In this document: positions 37,746-46,072 of the stretch, piece after piece | How positions within the stretch are numbered: the first letter of the stretch is position 1 | Layout: every line of letters starts with the position of its first letter | Assembly: GCA_009692265.1 (NCBI GenBank) | Contig: SHZM01000004.1 | Coordinates: 1 to 64,000, forward strand | From: Gammaproteobacteria bacterium | Lineage (GTDB): Bacteria > Pseudomonadota > Gammaproteobacteria > Ga0077536 | Reading direction: 5' to 3' | DNA: 64,000 bases | Notes under the pieces: model-generated | Database searches by the model: none | What the model was told of the DNA's origin: nothing | What the model saw: the letters and a program-made list of their open reading frames with translations, nothing else | Made by a program: the position numbers and the translations under genes

Positions 37746-38540
37746 ATGCGACAACCATCGATATTCATTCCCCACGGCGGCGGCCCGTGCTTTTTCATGG
37801 ACCCGCCACCGGACGAGCCGTCGCGTTGGCTCGCGATGGAAGCCTATCTGCGCGAATTGCCGCTCTGCCTGCCGCAGCGACCGCAGGCCCTGCTGGTAGT
37901 CTCCGCGCACTGGGAAATGCCGCGACCCACGGTGCTGGCCGCGGCGCAGCCTGGCTTATTGTTCGACTACTACGGTTTTCCGCCGCACACCTACCAGCTC
38001 ACGTATCCGGCGCCAGGTGCGCCTGAGCTTGCGGCACGCGTGCGGCAGCTGCTCGCCGCGGCCGGTATCGCTAGCGACGAAGACCTTCAGCGTGATTTTG
38101 ATCACGGCATTTTCGTTCCACTCAAAGTGAGTTTTCCGCAGGCGGACATCCCGATCCTGCAGTTATCTCTGCGCGAAGATCTGGACCCCGCGAGCCACCT
38201 CGCGATCGGTCGCGCGCTAAGCGTGCTGCGGGACGAGAATGTGCTCATTATTGGTAGCGGGCTGAGCTTCCACAATTTGCGCGCGCTGGGTGGTCCCGCA
38301 GGCCCAGCGCGGGAATTTGATCGTTGGTTGACTGAAACTGTGTGCGAGGTAGCGCCAGCACAACGCGACACGCGGCTTGCACAGTGGGGCGTGGCCCCGG
38401 GTGCTCGCGCCTGCCATCCACGCGAACAACACCTACTGCCGTTGATGGTGGCGGTGGGCGCGGCGGCTGGAGATCCGGGGCAGCACGCGTTCAGCGGTAC
38501 GATCTGGGGCCAGTCGGTTTCGGCTTATCATTTTGGCTAA
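37746..38540 (+). CDS. Class III extradiol dioxygenase (LigB/DODA type)
   Basis: A 264-residue protein of the LigB-type extradiol dioxygenases, close to YgiD/DOPA-4,5-dioxygenase. SIFIPHGGGPCFFMD (about residues 5-20) has the metal-binding His. ALLVVSAHWEMPRPTV contains the SAHW motif, FDHGIFVPLKVSFPQADIPILQLS the conserved DHG, and LIIGSGLSFHNLRAL the later His. These match the zinc or iron ligands of the family. An alternative ATG at 37719 overlaps the previous stop. Predicted to cleave or oxidise a catechol-type compound. It may act with the cotranscribed LLM oxidoreductase. Confidence 0.88.
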   Translation: MRQPSIFIPHGGGPCFFMDPPPDEPSRWLAMEAYLRELPLCLPQRPQALLVVSAHWEMPRPTVLAAAQPGLLFDYYGFPPHTYQLTYPAPGAPELAARVRQLLAAAGIASDEDLQRDFDHGIFVPLKVSFPQADIPILQLSLREDLDPASHLAIGRALSVLRDENVLIIGSGLSFHNLRALGGPAGPAREFDRWLTETVCEVAPAQRDTRLAQWGVAPGARACHPREQHLLPLMVAVGAAAGDPGQHAFSGTIWGQSVSAYHFG

Positions 38541-38574
38541 GGCGAGGGGTCGGGGTTCTACGGTGCGCGAGGCC

Positions 38575-40788
38575 CTAACGCGCGATCCAATGCTGGACCC
38601 AGCTGCGCGGGTTCGCCATAAATTCCGTTAGCAATTCGGGCTGTACATCGCGTAATAACGGCAGGGCCTTGGCTAACGGCAAGGCATGCGCGGCGATCTC
38701 GCGGCGTAACTTCGCGCGATGGTGCCAGGCTGCCGCGGGGAGGCGTGGCGGCCCTAAGCGCGCGGGCACCCCTTGCCCGAGGAGCAAGGTATCGAAGGCG
38801 TGATCGCCAGAGAAGAAATCCGGTGGAATGATCGAATAAAACAACGACGGGCGGTCGGACAGCGGTGCGCGCTCGCAAAATAACTCAAGGCGATCGCGCG
38901 CCCCGCTAATATCGGCGTCCGCGCGCGCGGCGCGCCAGAATTCCGTGTCCAGGCGGCGGTTGAAGCGGTAATGAATCGCCAGGAACCACCGCAACTGATC
39001 CCACAGATCATTCATCTTCTCGGTCAGGCGGGCCTTGCTCGCGACGTCACTACGTAACGGAAAGTGATTCGTCAGATATTCGAGTTCATAGATCACCATA
39101 TGCAGCGCCGTCGACTCCAGGGGCTCGACGAACGCATAGGAATTCCCCAGCGCGACCACGTTACCCTTGAAAAAATGCGCGTGCCGGCCCGACCGAAATT
39201 TGACCTGCCGTGGCTCGCCCATGCGCGGGTGCATGCGGTGCATTTCGTCCACTGCGGCGTCATCGCTGATAAACGACGAGGCGTAGACGTAGCCAATGTG
39301 ATCGCGGTCCTCGAACGCGGTCGACCAACACCAACCGGCATCAAACGCATGCGCGCGCGTGTAGGGTTTGATCAGGCCGTCGTGCGGCAGGTTCGTCGCG
39401 ATCGCGCGATCGGTGAACAAACTGGATTGATAACTGACGAACGGCGACTTAAGCGCGCCTTCCATCAACACCGATCGAAAACCGCTCGCATCGACGTACA
39501 AGTCAAACTGCAGCTTGCGGCCATCAGCGGTAACAAGATGATCGACGTTTTCGCCGTCATCGCGGATCTCCACGCCGCGGATCTCGGCATCCAGATAATG
39601 GATGCCGCGACTGATAGCCTCCTCTTTAAGGAAGGCGACGAAGCGCTCATTGTCGAGGTGGTAAGCGAAGCGAACGCTTTCGAGCAAGCTGTGCGCGCGA
39701 CCGCCACCGGCGTCGAGCAGCGGCGCGCGATCAGCGTACATCAACTGCGCGGCGACACTTTGATTATCGAGATGCCCGTCGTAGACCATCGGATCGACCA
39801 ATGGCGCGTACTGAAACGGATAACTGAACTGGCTATCGGGGGTAGCCCCCCATAGAAACTGGATACCAAGCTTAATTGACGGTTGTACACGGCGATGAAA
39901 GTCGGCGATGTCGAGCCCGAGTAATCCGGGCGAGTGCAGAAAGCGCACCATTTCGGGGGTCGTCGCTTCGCCGACACTGATGATCGGAATTTTGCTGGAT
40001 TCGATCAACGTCACTTCGAGATCGGGGATCCGTCGGCGCAGGGTCAAGGCGGCGAGATAACCTGCGGTACCGCCGCCCAAGATCCCGACCGTGCGATAGC
40101 GATCCGGGTGCGGGGCGGGGCTTGGTGAGTACGCCAATTCCGCAGCAAAGCCTTCGAGTTCCAAGGCACGCGCCAACGCCGTGCGGGCCACCGCCGCGAA
40201 ACGCGAGCGAGGCGCGACAACGCCACTGCAAATCGTACAGTGGCCGACGGGCAACACGCTGATCAGCTCGGTGCCCTCCGCACGGTGTACCGCTGCGGCG
40301 GTGAGGGCAGGCGCGGCACTGTCGTTACGCGACAATGCCGCCACCATTTTGACAAGACCGTGGGTGATGTCGGTCATCCGCGCGGCTGGGACGGCGGCAA
40401 TATTGCCGCTGAGGTACGCGCCAAGTTGCCCCATCGCGCGGGTTGGCTCGGCGTGCGCGGGCAACGCCTGTAGTAGCCGACATTCCACACAGGCGGTCAG
40501 GCCCGGCACCGTGACGGTGCCTTGGACGACGTTCGCGCCGTCAATTGTCAAAAACAACGTGGTGTGTCCGGCTCCGAGCAAGGTCGCTTGCATGTTGAGA
40601 AGTTCGCGCCATGTCACGTCTTCGAGTGCAACGATGGTCAGATCGACGGCCTCACCTGTCGCGGACGCGACAAGTAGCGCTACCTGGGTGAAGCCAGCGG
40701 CCTTGAGCGCGTCAGCGAGCGTCGACCCGAACGCGCCTGAGGCGATGATCGCGATGGTCGTGGAAAAATCGGTGGAACTGTTGTCCAT
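38575..40788 (-). CDS. E1/ThiF-like domain fused to a flavin-dependent tryptophan-halogenase-type enzyme
   Basis: A 737-residue fusion. Residues about 232-737 are a tryptophan halogenase-type flavoprotein. VGILGGGTAGYLAAL is the FAD motif, SVGEATTP the next block, SIKLGIQF places a Lys 66 residues after the glycines (as PrnA Lys79), and FVEPLESTALH holds the conserved Glu. The WxWxIP motif is altered to WCWSTA. Residues 1-230 are an extra domain. It has a Rossmann-like start (TIAIIASGAFGSTLADALKAAG), VPGLTACVEC and GHCTIC, i.e. two CxxC pairs at 100/103 and 184/187, like the structural zinc site of E1/ThiF proteins and the Ocin-ThiF-like partners of RiPP enzymes. Peptide substrate is inferred from this. 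An AAGGACGGA binding site precedes ATG 40788. Confidence 0.8.
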   Translation of the reverse strand: MDNSSTDFSTTIAIIASGAFGSTLADALKAAGFTQVALLVASATGEAVDLTIVALEDVTWRELLNMQATLLGAGHTTLFLTIDGANVVQGTVTVPGLTACVECRLLQALPAHAEPTRAMGQLGAYLSGNIAAVPAARMTDITHGLVKMVAALSRNDSAAPALTAAAVHRAEGTELISVLPVGHCTICSGVVAPRSRFAAVARTALARALELEGFAAELAYSPSPAPHPDRYRTVGILGGGTAGYLAALTLRRRIPDLEVTLIESSKIPIISVGEATTPEMVRFLHSPGLLGLDIADFHRRVQPSIKLGIQFLWGATPDSQFSYPFQYAPLVDPMVYDGHLDNQSVAAQLMYADRAPLLDAGGGRAHSLLESVRFAYHLDNERFVAFLKEEAISRGIHYLDAEIRGVEIRDDGENVDHLVTADGRKLQFDLYVDASGFRSVLMEGALKSPFVSYQSSLFTDRAIATNLPHDGLIKPYTRAHAFDAGWCWSTAFEDRDHIGYVYASSFISDDAAVDEMHRMHPRMGEPRQVKFRSGRHAHFFKGNVVALGNSYAFVEPLESTALHMVIYELEYLTNHFPLRSDVASKARLTEKMNDLWDQLRWFLAIHYRFNRRLDTEFWRAARADADISGARDRLELFCERAPLSDRPSLFYSIIPPDFFSGDHAFDTLLLGQGVPARLGPPRLPAAAWHHRAKLRREIAAHALPLAKALPLLRDVQPELLTEFMANPRSWVQHWIAR

Positions 40789-41049
40789 GTCATTCCGTCC
40801 TTGTTCGCGGCGCCGCGGACCCGTGTGGATCCGGCTTCTTCGGCACCCCCAGCGGCTGGGCCAGGTCCACGGATCACCTGGCTAATCCTGGCCGCCGCTG
40901 GACGCGACGATAACACCGCGAGATTTTCATTGTAACTCGGCTTCGCGAGGCTCAACGCCTGGAACGTCTGAGTGGCGACGGGTGTGACGTAGTGTTTGTA
41001 TTGAATCGTGAACCGCGGAAGCGTGCGCCACCCGGCAGGCACCCCTGAA
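40789..41049 (-). other. Intergenic spacer with possible short peptide ORF upstream of the halogenase
   Basis: The 261 bases between the beta-hydroxylase stop and the halogenase start are long for this tight run. One minus-strand frame is open across the whole spacer and continues, out of frame, into the halogenase gene. It contains segments such as LSLAKPSYNENLAVLSS and VIRGPGPAAGGAEEAG. Possible starts are only GTG or TTG, and no clear binding site or proper stop defines a peptide. A second tiny ORF (ATG AAA ATC..., 18 codons) is arginine-rich and unconvincing. It may be a promoter/leader region or hide a precursor peptide. Confidence 0.2.
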
Positions 41050-41652
41050 TCAGGCCGGGACGTAGCGCAGCCGCTGCGGCGAGAACTCGATGTAGAGGAT
41101 GAGGCGATCGCGCTCCGAGAAGTTGAACGCGTAGTGCAGATTGGAACCATCGAACACGATGCCCCGGCCTTCCTCCTCGCGCACGAACTCCCCGTCGACG
41201 TTCAAATAGTTGAACTCGTTCTCCATCTCGAGTCCGAGGTGGAAGGACAGGAATTGCCCGGCCGCCAGCTCGGGATGGCTATGCGGAGGAAGCCATCCGC
41301 CCGGCTTGAACAGCGAGAGCCCGGCGAGATGGATCCCGCGCATCGCCGAAAGCACGTGGGCGGTCTTCGGGCAGAGCTCTAACCAGAACGGCATTCGCTC
41401 GTCTTCAAACACCAGAGCGAACTTGAGCCACTTTTCCTTGACCGGTCCCCAGCCATCGAACCAGCCGGCCCGCCCCACCGCGGCAACCGTCTTGAGTAGA
41501 TCCGGGTTCTGCTTTTCCGTCCCCGTGCCGTCGGGATCCACTATCAGGATGTTCGTGCGATCGAGCGCCGCGCACTCGTCGCGGATGACTTCCCAGTTTG
41601 ACACCAGGTGCGCCAGCTTGGGATAGGCCGTGTGAGAAACGATGGAGCCCAT
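41050..41652 (-). CDS. Aspartyl/asparaginyl beta-hydroxylase domain protein
   Basis: A 200-residue protein of the aspartyl/asparaginyl beta-hydroxylase family, 2-oxoglutarate and Fe(II) dependent. The double-stranded beta helix has LSLFKPGGWLPPHSHPE (first metal His) and LSFHLGL. GRGIVFDGSNLHYAFNFSERDRLILYIEF supplies the distal His and the Arg for 2-oxoglutarate. Relatives hydroxylate Asp/Asn in proteins or amino acids in natural-product pathways. It starts 13 bases after the 2OG oxygenase with a CGAGGC site, so both are one operon. The codons are more uniformly GC-rich than in neighbouring regions. Confidence 0.85.
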   Translation of the reverse strand: MGSIVSHTAYPKLAHLVSNWEVIRDECAALDRTNILIVDPDGTGTEKQNPDLLKTVAAVGRAGWFDGWGPVKEKWLKFALVFEDERMPFWLELCPKTAHVLSAMRGIHLAGLSLFKPGGWLPPHSHPELAAGQFLSFHLGLEMENEFNYLNVDGEFVREEEGRGIVFDGSNLHYAFNFSERDRLILYIEFSPQRLRYVPA

Positions 41653-41665
41653 GATCAGCCTCGTT

Positions 41666-42472
41666 TTAGGGGGCTACTAATGGCCCGAGCTTCAGATAGT
41701 CCTGCACCGTCTGTCCCTTGCACTCTACGTCGAGCACGGGCGCGCCGAGGCCCTCGGCGAGGTCGCCCTCATCCACCGTGCGGAAGTCGAGGCTGAAGCG
41801 GATCCGCCCGCTCGTGACCGGCACCCCGCCGTGCAGATGCGCCCCAGAGAACAGCAGCAGCTCACCCCTGGCGAGGGAGAAGCGCTGCGCTTCGCTCGCA
41901 GGTGGGCGCACCAACGCATCGGGCGCGTGCGCCGGGAGCCAGCGACCGTCGGAGCCTAGCTGGGGCGGTTTGGTGTAATCGAGCAGCGCGGAGTCGTTGG
42001 CGATTGGGCGCGCGAAGTACTCCGGATAGAACGCGAAGCTCTCAGTCTCGTCGACGTCGTGCACCGCCAACCACCAGTTCACCTGGCACGCCGGGTTCGC
42101 GTACCAGGTGTCGCGATGGACCGCGTAGGCGCCGCGCGGCGCGGCCTCGGGCGCTAGGAACGCCGCTAGCGCGCGGACACGCACGGAGTCGACGCGCTGC
42201 TGCGACAGATCGAAGCCGGTCTCGGCGATTACCGCCGCGATCGCGGCCCACCAGCCGCTGTCCACCATCGCGTGCTCCCTCAGCCCGGCCAGCGCGGCGT
42301 GGACGTCGACCTCGGCGCTGCGCGGATCCGGTCCGAGGATGGTGCCGATCGCACCCATTACCCCGTCCACGAACGCCAGCGACGTCGGCGTCGCCGGCCT
42401 CCGAATAATCTCTCCGCCGTAGATCCGCGCGCGCAGTGCCGCGGCGCTCACGACAAACCCCCTACGAACCAT
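41666..42472 (-). CDS. 2-oxoglutarate/Fe(II)-dependent oxygenase
   Basis: A 268-residue double-stranded-beta-helix oxygenase. YAVHRDTWYANPACQVNWWLAVHDVDETESFAFYPEYF has the HxD pair. FSLARGELLLFSGAHLHGGVPVTSGRIRFSLDFRTVDEGDL has the distal His and the Arg. This resembles phytanoyl-CoA hydroxylase-like or small-molecule hydroxylases. ATG 42472 (MVRRGFV) is used; GTG 42451 (VSAAALRARIYGGEII) is equally possible and overlaps the stop of a small upstream ORF as GTGA. The gene is very GC-rich with strong use of GCG/CGC codons. With the beta-hydroxylase and halogenase it forms a row of three oxidative tailoring enzymes. Confidence 0.82.
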   Translation of the reverse strand: MVRRGFVVSAAALRARIYGGEIIRRPATPTSLAFVDGVMGAIGTILGPDPRSAEVDVHAALAGLREHAMVDSGWWAAIAAVIAETGFDLSQQRVDSVRVRALAAFLAPEAAPRGAYAVHRDTWYANPACQVNWWLAVHDVDETESFAFYPEYFARPIANDSALLDYTKPPQLGSDGRWLPAHAPDALVRPPASEAQRFSLARGELLLFSGAHLHGGVPVTSGRIRFSLDFRTVDEGDLAEGLGAPVLDVECKGQTVQDYLKLGPLVAP

Positions 42473-42552
42473 CCCAGCACGTGCGCGCTTGCACCCGCGA
42501 CCGGCGTCTTGGTCCGCACACGGTAGAAGGCCAGGAGGATCGCAATGAACAT
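42448..42552 (-). CDS. Possible small membrane protein ahead of the 2OG oxygenase
   Basis: A frame absent from the ORF track, open from 42624 to TGA 42448. From ATG 42552 it gives 34 residues: FIAILLAFYRVRTKTPVAGA, then HVLGWFVGGL. If started at a TTG or GTG upstream it gains LAFHLFVLVAN, making one long hydrophobic segment. Hydrophobic helix, basic stretch and second short hydrophobic part are protein-like. The overlap GTGA with a possible start of the oxygenase suggests translational coupling. I know no family; it could also be the end of a lost membrane gene. Confidence 0.35.
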   Translation of the reverse strand: MFIAILLAFYRVRTKTPVAGASAHVLGWFVGGLS

Positions 42553-42673
42553 ATTCGCCACCAGCACGAACAGGTGAAAGGCCAACTGTACACGCCGAAC
42601 AAGCCCGAGACCAAGCGGGGTCGGCTATCAAAAGTGAACACCATCATCGTGTATTCGCGCGGCGTGTATCTCG

Positions 42674-44767
42674 TTAATGCGCGAGCGGGTCTGGTCGCAA
42701 CTGCACCTTGGCGAGAAACGAACTCGCTTGTTCGGAATGAAGCATGGGGTCGAGTCCATTTGTAAACCACAGGCCGCGCCCTTTCCACCCGGTATCGAGA
42801 TTGTCGATGCGCCCGTCCAGTCCACGTGTGTAGGTGTTCAATGGGTACGGCACCCGGATGGTGGTAAATGTTTCAGTTTTTGGATCGAAGGCGAGTAGCG
42901 CATCGGAGTTGGTACCATTCATGATCACCACATCCTTCCCAAGCCCTAGCGTGTCGAACTGGTCCACCCACAGGTAGTAATGCATGTCCGTGCTGCCGCG
43001 GGGATCATTGGCGCTAAACCCTTGCGCGCGCGGCCCAGGCGTTGGCCACAAGGTCCAACCTTCCGAACATTGCGCGCCATCGCCCCAGGTTTGTTGACAA
43101 CGACTGCGCTCGAATTTTGCGAGTTGGCCACTGCCTGCGAGTGCTGTCCATACCTGGCCCGTGCTGTCCACATCCACGCCGCGTGGCCCGATGCCGGGCG
43201 CGGGCGGCAAAAATGCCTCGTGCTTGTTAGTCGCCGGGTCATAGCGCAAAAGCCAGCCAGGTTCGCCCGGAGGGCTCGAAATACCGGGTGGGATGGCCGA
43301 CCACACCGCGCGATCCCGCGGGTTGGGGATCACGCCATATTGAAAGCCAACCAACGAGCGATCGGCTTTACCGTCGCCATCGGTATCCAAACGCACCTCG
43401 GAATAACCAATCGCCTGTTCGAGCGTTGCGGGGTTTTTCGGATCGTACTTCGCGGGATTAAACCAACCGACTGCGAAGTCGTCACCGCTCGTCCAAATCA
43501 CGCCGTCAGCATCAAATTGCAAATGATGTGTGCCCGTGCAGGTATCGACGAGTTCCCAGGTTTTCGATTTCGGATCGTAAACGCCAAGTTGACGATGGTG
43601 GTGGTTGTTGATGATGACGGGATCGTCTTGGCAAAATTTTGGCAGGTCCTGCGCCCATTGCCGTCGGATTTGGGTGGTTAACCAGACTCGACCTTGCGCA
43701 TCCATCATGGGGTTATGCGGATTCGCGGGATTTTTATACACGCCTGTATGTGATGGCTCACCCCCCGGCCAAGGATCGCCTAACGAACCAAAACCATAGG
43801 GAGACGTTACATCGCCATTCAGCGCTTTATACGTTTGTTGTCCCCACGGCGTACTGAAGCCATCGCGCGTCGGCACTTTGATGCGCTCAGCGCGGTGCGT
43901 GTTGGGGTCGACGACCAGCAAATAATCGTTCGCAAGATCAACCCCGTACACCGGCCCATTGGCATTGACGGTTGGGTTGCGTTTATCGGTCGCGATCTCA
44001 TCATGCGCATAGGTGAACTCATCGCCCCACGCCCATTGCGTGATCACGAAATTACGTTCGATCCCACGTGGCCGTGGTGGCGCTTGCGGCACCGCGCCCT
44101 GCGCCAGCTGCGTGCCCCATGCCGTCATCGCGGATAAAAGACGCGCACGCCCAAGCGTATCGGCGAAATAATTCATGCCGGCGGCTTTTAGGAATCCGTG
44201 ATCGAAAGCCGCGCTTTCCGCCAACCTAGTGGGCGGGCTACCCACCTGATGACACAGCACGCAACTGAGCTTGAACTGCGCAAACCATTGCGCGGGGCCA
44301 GCAAATGGATCGCGCGTTTGTGCCTTACTCTCGTGACTGAAGACTCCGCCCTCGCCCGCGGCATTGGCAAGGCCAAACGCGCCAACAGGCGGCGCAAACA
44401 AAGTAAGCCAATAGCTTGCGGGATAAACCTGCGCGGCCTCGAGTGCATCCGCCGCAGCCGCAACTTTAAGGGTTAGTTGTGTACCGACCGCGGCCTCCAC
44501 CGGACTCGAATCGACCAAGCCATAACCACGTACCCACATCTTGAAATTGACCGCGGGTAATTCCGGTACCACGAATTTTCCCGCCTCGTCGGTCACCACG
44601 ATTTTGCGCAGTGGTGTGGGCGTTGCCGTCGTTTCCGCGATGACCCACACGCCGGCTTCCGGCGCGCCCGTGGCGTTCACGACGTTGCCACTGATGAAAT
44701 CTTCCACGGCGAGTGCGCGCCCCGCCACCAGCATGATCGAGAACAGCCATGCACTGGGCACTTTCAT
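42674..44767 (-). CDS. Exported carboxypeptidase-regulatory-like, CxxCH, beta-propeller protein
   Basis: A 697-residue secreted protein. The signal peptide is KVPSAWLFSIMLVAGRALA. A carboxypeptidase regulatory-like beta domain follows (about residues 25-110; FISGNVVNATGAPEAGVWVIAE). LSCVLCHQVG is a c-type heme binding CxxCH site. The rest (about 220-690) is a streptogramin-lyase/NHL-like propeller with repeats such as MMDAQGRVWLT, LQFDADGVIWTSG and GVDVDSTGQVWTAL. ATG 44767 is used, with GGTGGA upstream; the ORF-track start is a TTG. Related proteins occur near oxygenase genes and may be periplasmic redox enzymes. Its place beside the halogenase genes could be chance. Confidence 0.8.
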   Translation of the reverse strand: MKVPSAWLFSIMLVAGRALAVEDFISGNVVNATGAPEAGVWVIAETTATPTPLRKIVVTDEAGKFVVPELPAVNFKMWVRGYGLVDSSPVEAAVGTQLTLKVAAAADALEAAQVYPASYWLTLFAPPVGAFGLANAAGEGGVFSHESKAQTRDPFAGPAQWFAQFKLSCVLCHQVGSPPTRLAESAAFDHGFLKAAGMNYFADTLGRARLLSAMTAWGTQLAQGAVPQAPPRPRGIERNFVITQWAWGDEFTYAHDEIATDKRNPTVNANGPVYGVDLANDYLLVVDPNTHRAERIKVPTRDGFSTPWGQQTYKALNGDVTSPYGFGSLGDPWPGGEPSHTGVYKNPANPHNPMMDAQGRVWLTTQIRRQWAQDLPKFCQDDPVIINNHHHRQLGVYDPKSKTWELVDTCTGTHHLQFDADGVIWTSGDDFAVGWFNPAKYDPKNPATLEQAIGYSEVRLDTDGDGKADRSLVGFQYGVIPNPRDRAVWSAIPPGISSPPGEPGWLLRYDPATNKHEAFLPPAPGIGPRGVDVDSTGQVWTALAGSGQLAKFERSRCQQTWGDGAQCSEGWTLWPTPGPRAQGFSANDPRGSTDMHYYLWVDQFDTLGLGKDVVIMNGTNSDALLAFDPKTETFTTIRVPYPLNTYTRGLDGRIDNLDTGWKGRGLWFTNGLDPMLHSEQASSFLAKVQLRPDPLAH

Positions 44768-44884
44768 ATCCACCAATCCTCGCGCTTTGTGTGGCGACAG
44801 TTTAGGTAATTTTCCGTCAGCATCGCTTAGTTAATTGGCTTCCCATCGCGGCGCTGCTCGCATTACGACGCGCGGGATGGCTGA

Positions 44885-46072
44885 TTACACTACGTGATCG
44901 CGGCTCAGCGTCGCGATCTCTTCATCGCTCAGCCCAAGCGCACGCAGAATTTCGTCTTTATGCTCGCCCGCGGGTCCGATCGTTCGACGAAGCTGCGCTG
45001 GCGTGCGCGAGAGCGTAAACGCCGGAGCGACCAGCGCCAAAGTGTCACCGGACGGTGTCGGAACATCCGTCGCCAGGGCGAGGTACTGTACTTGGCGATC
45101 CGCGAAGACCTCATTCATTTTGTAGATCGGTCCACACGGTACGCCGGCCGAATTGAGCGCGGCGATGAGATCACCGGAAGACCAGGTTACCGTCCGCGCG
45201 CTGATCGCGTCGTTCAGCGCGACGCGCTGCGCCGAACGGAGATCGGCGGTGGCGAAGTCAGGCTGGTGGATGAGTTCCGGTGCCTCCAACGCGGTGCATA
45301 GTCGCGCGTAAATTGTATTTCCACTGGCGGCAATATTGACGAAACCATCAGCGGTTGGATACACACTGGTGGGCATCGAGGTTGGATGATCGTTGCCCGC
45401 CTGGCCAGGAATTTCGCCATCGACGAGCCAGCGAGCGGCTTGAAAATCCATGACGTTGATCATCGCCGCGAGCAGCGAGGTCGTTACCCATTGGCCGCGC
45501 CCCGATTGAGTACGCTCGGCGAGCGCGATCAAAATACCGAGCGCCGCGAATAAACCAGCACTAGAATCGGCAACCGCGGTGCCGGCGCGCAGCGGTCCTT
45601 GTCCCCGGTGCCCGGTCGTCCACATCAATCCCCCCATGCCCTGTGCGATTTGGTCGAACCCGGCGTGATCACGATACGGGCCGGTCTCCCCAAAGCCCGA
45701 AATGCTCGCGTAGATAAGGCGCGGATTCTCGGCAGCCAACGTGTCGTAGTCGATCCCAAGCCGTTGCTTAACCGCTGGTCGATAGTTCTCGACCAAGATG
45801 TCCGTGGTGTGCACGAGTTGTTTTAGTATCGCGAGCCCGCGCGGGTCTTTCAGGTTTAAGGTCAGCGAACGTTTATTGCGATGGAGGTTCTGAAAATCGC
45901 CACCGCCGCGGTTGCCTAAGCCGTCGTCACCTTCCTTCGGTTGTTCGATCTTGATGACATCCGCACCCCAATCGGCGAACTGCCGCACGCAGGTGGGTCC
46001 TGAGCGCAGGCGAGTGAGATCTATTACCCGCAGATGGGCTAGCGCGCCCCGAGTCATGGTTCGCGGGGTCAT
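44885..46072 (-). CDS. CaiB/BaiF family (class III) CoA-transferase
   Basis: A 395-residue family III CoA-transferase. HLRVIDLTRLRSGPTCVRQFADWGADVIKIEQP is the N-terminal CoA-binding block. DDGLGNRGGGDFQNLHRNKRSLTLNLKDPRG has the catalytic Asp region expected near residue 170 of the fold partner. LIYASISGFGETGPYRDHAGFDQIAQGMGGLM and NAAGVPCGPIYKM-like NSAGVPCGPIYKMNEVFAD finish the fold. Such enzymes activate carboxylic acids by moving CoA from a donor. Its ATG overlaps the alpha/beta hydrolase stop (ATGA), so the two are one operon. Confidence 0.92.
   Translation of the reverse strand: MTPRTMTRGALAHLRVIDLTRLRSGPTCVRQFADWGADVIKIEQPKEGDDGLGNRGGGDFQNLHRNKRSLTLNLKDPRGLAILKQLVHTTDILVENYRPAVKQRLGIDYDTLAAENPRLIYASISGFGETGPYRDHAGFDQIAQGMGGLMWTTGHRGQGPLRAGTAVADSSAGLFAALGILIALAERTQSGRGQWVTTSLLAAMINVMDFQAARWLVDGEIPGQAGNDHPTSMPTSVYPTADGFVNIAASGNTIYARLCTALEAPELIHQPDFATADLRSAQRVALNDAISARTVTWSSGDLIAALNSAGVPCGPIYKMNEVFADRQVQYLALATDVPTPSGDTLALVAPAFTLSRTPAQLRRTIGPAGEHKDEILRALGLSDEEIATLSRDHVV

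Noticed and set aside
39064-39855. Plus-strand ORF of 263 aa opposite the halogenase
   Set aside because: Antisense shadow of clear halogenase coding sequence.
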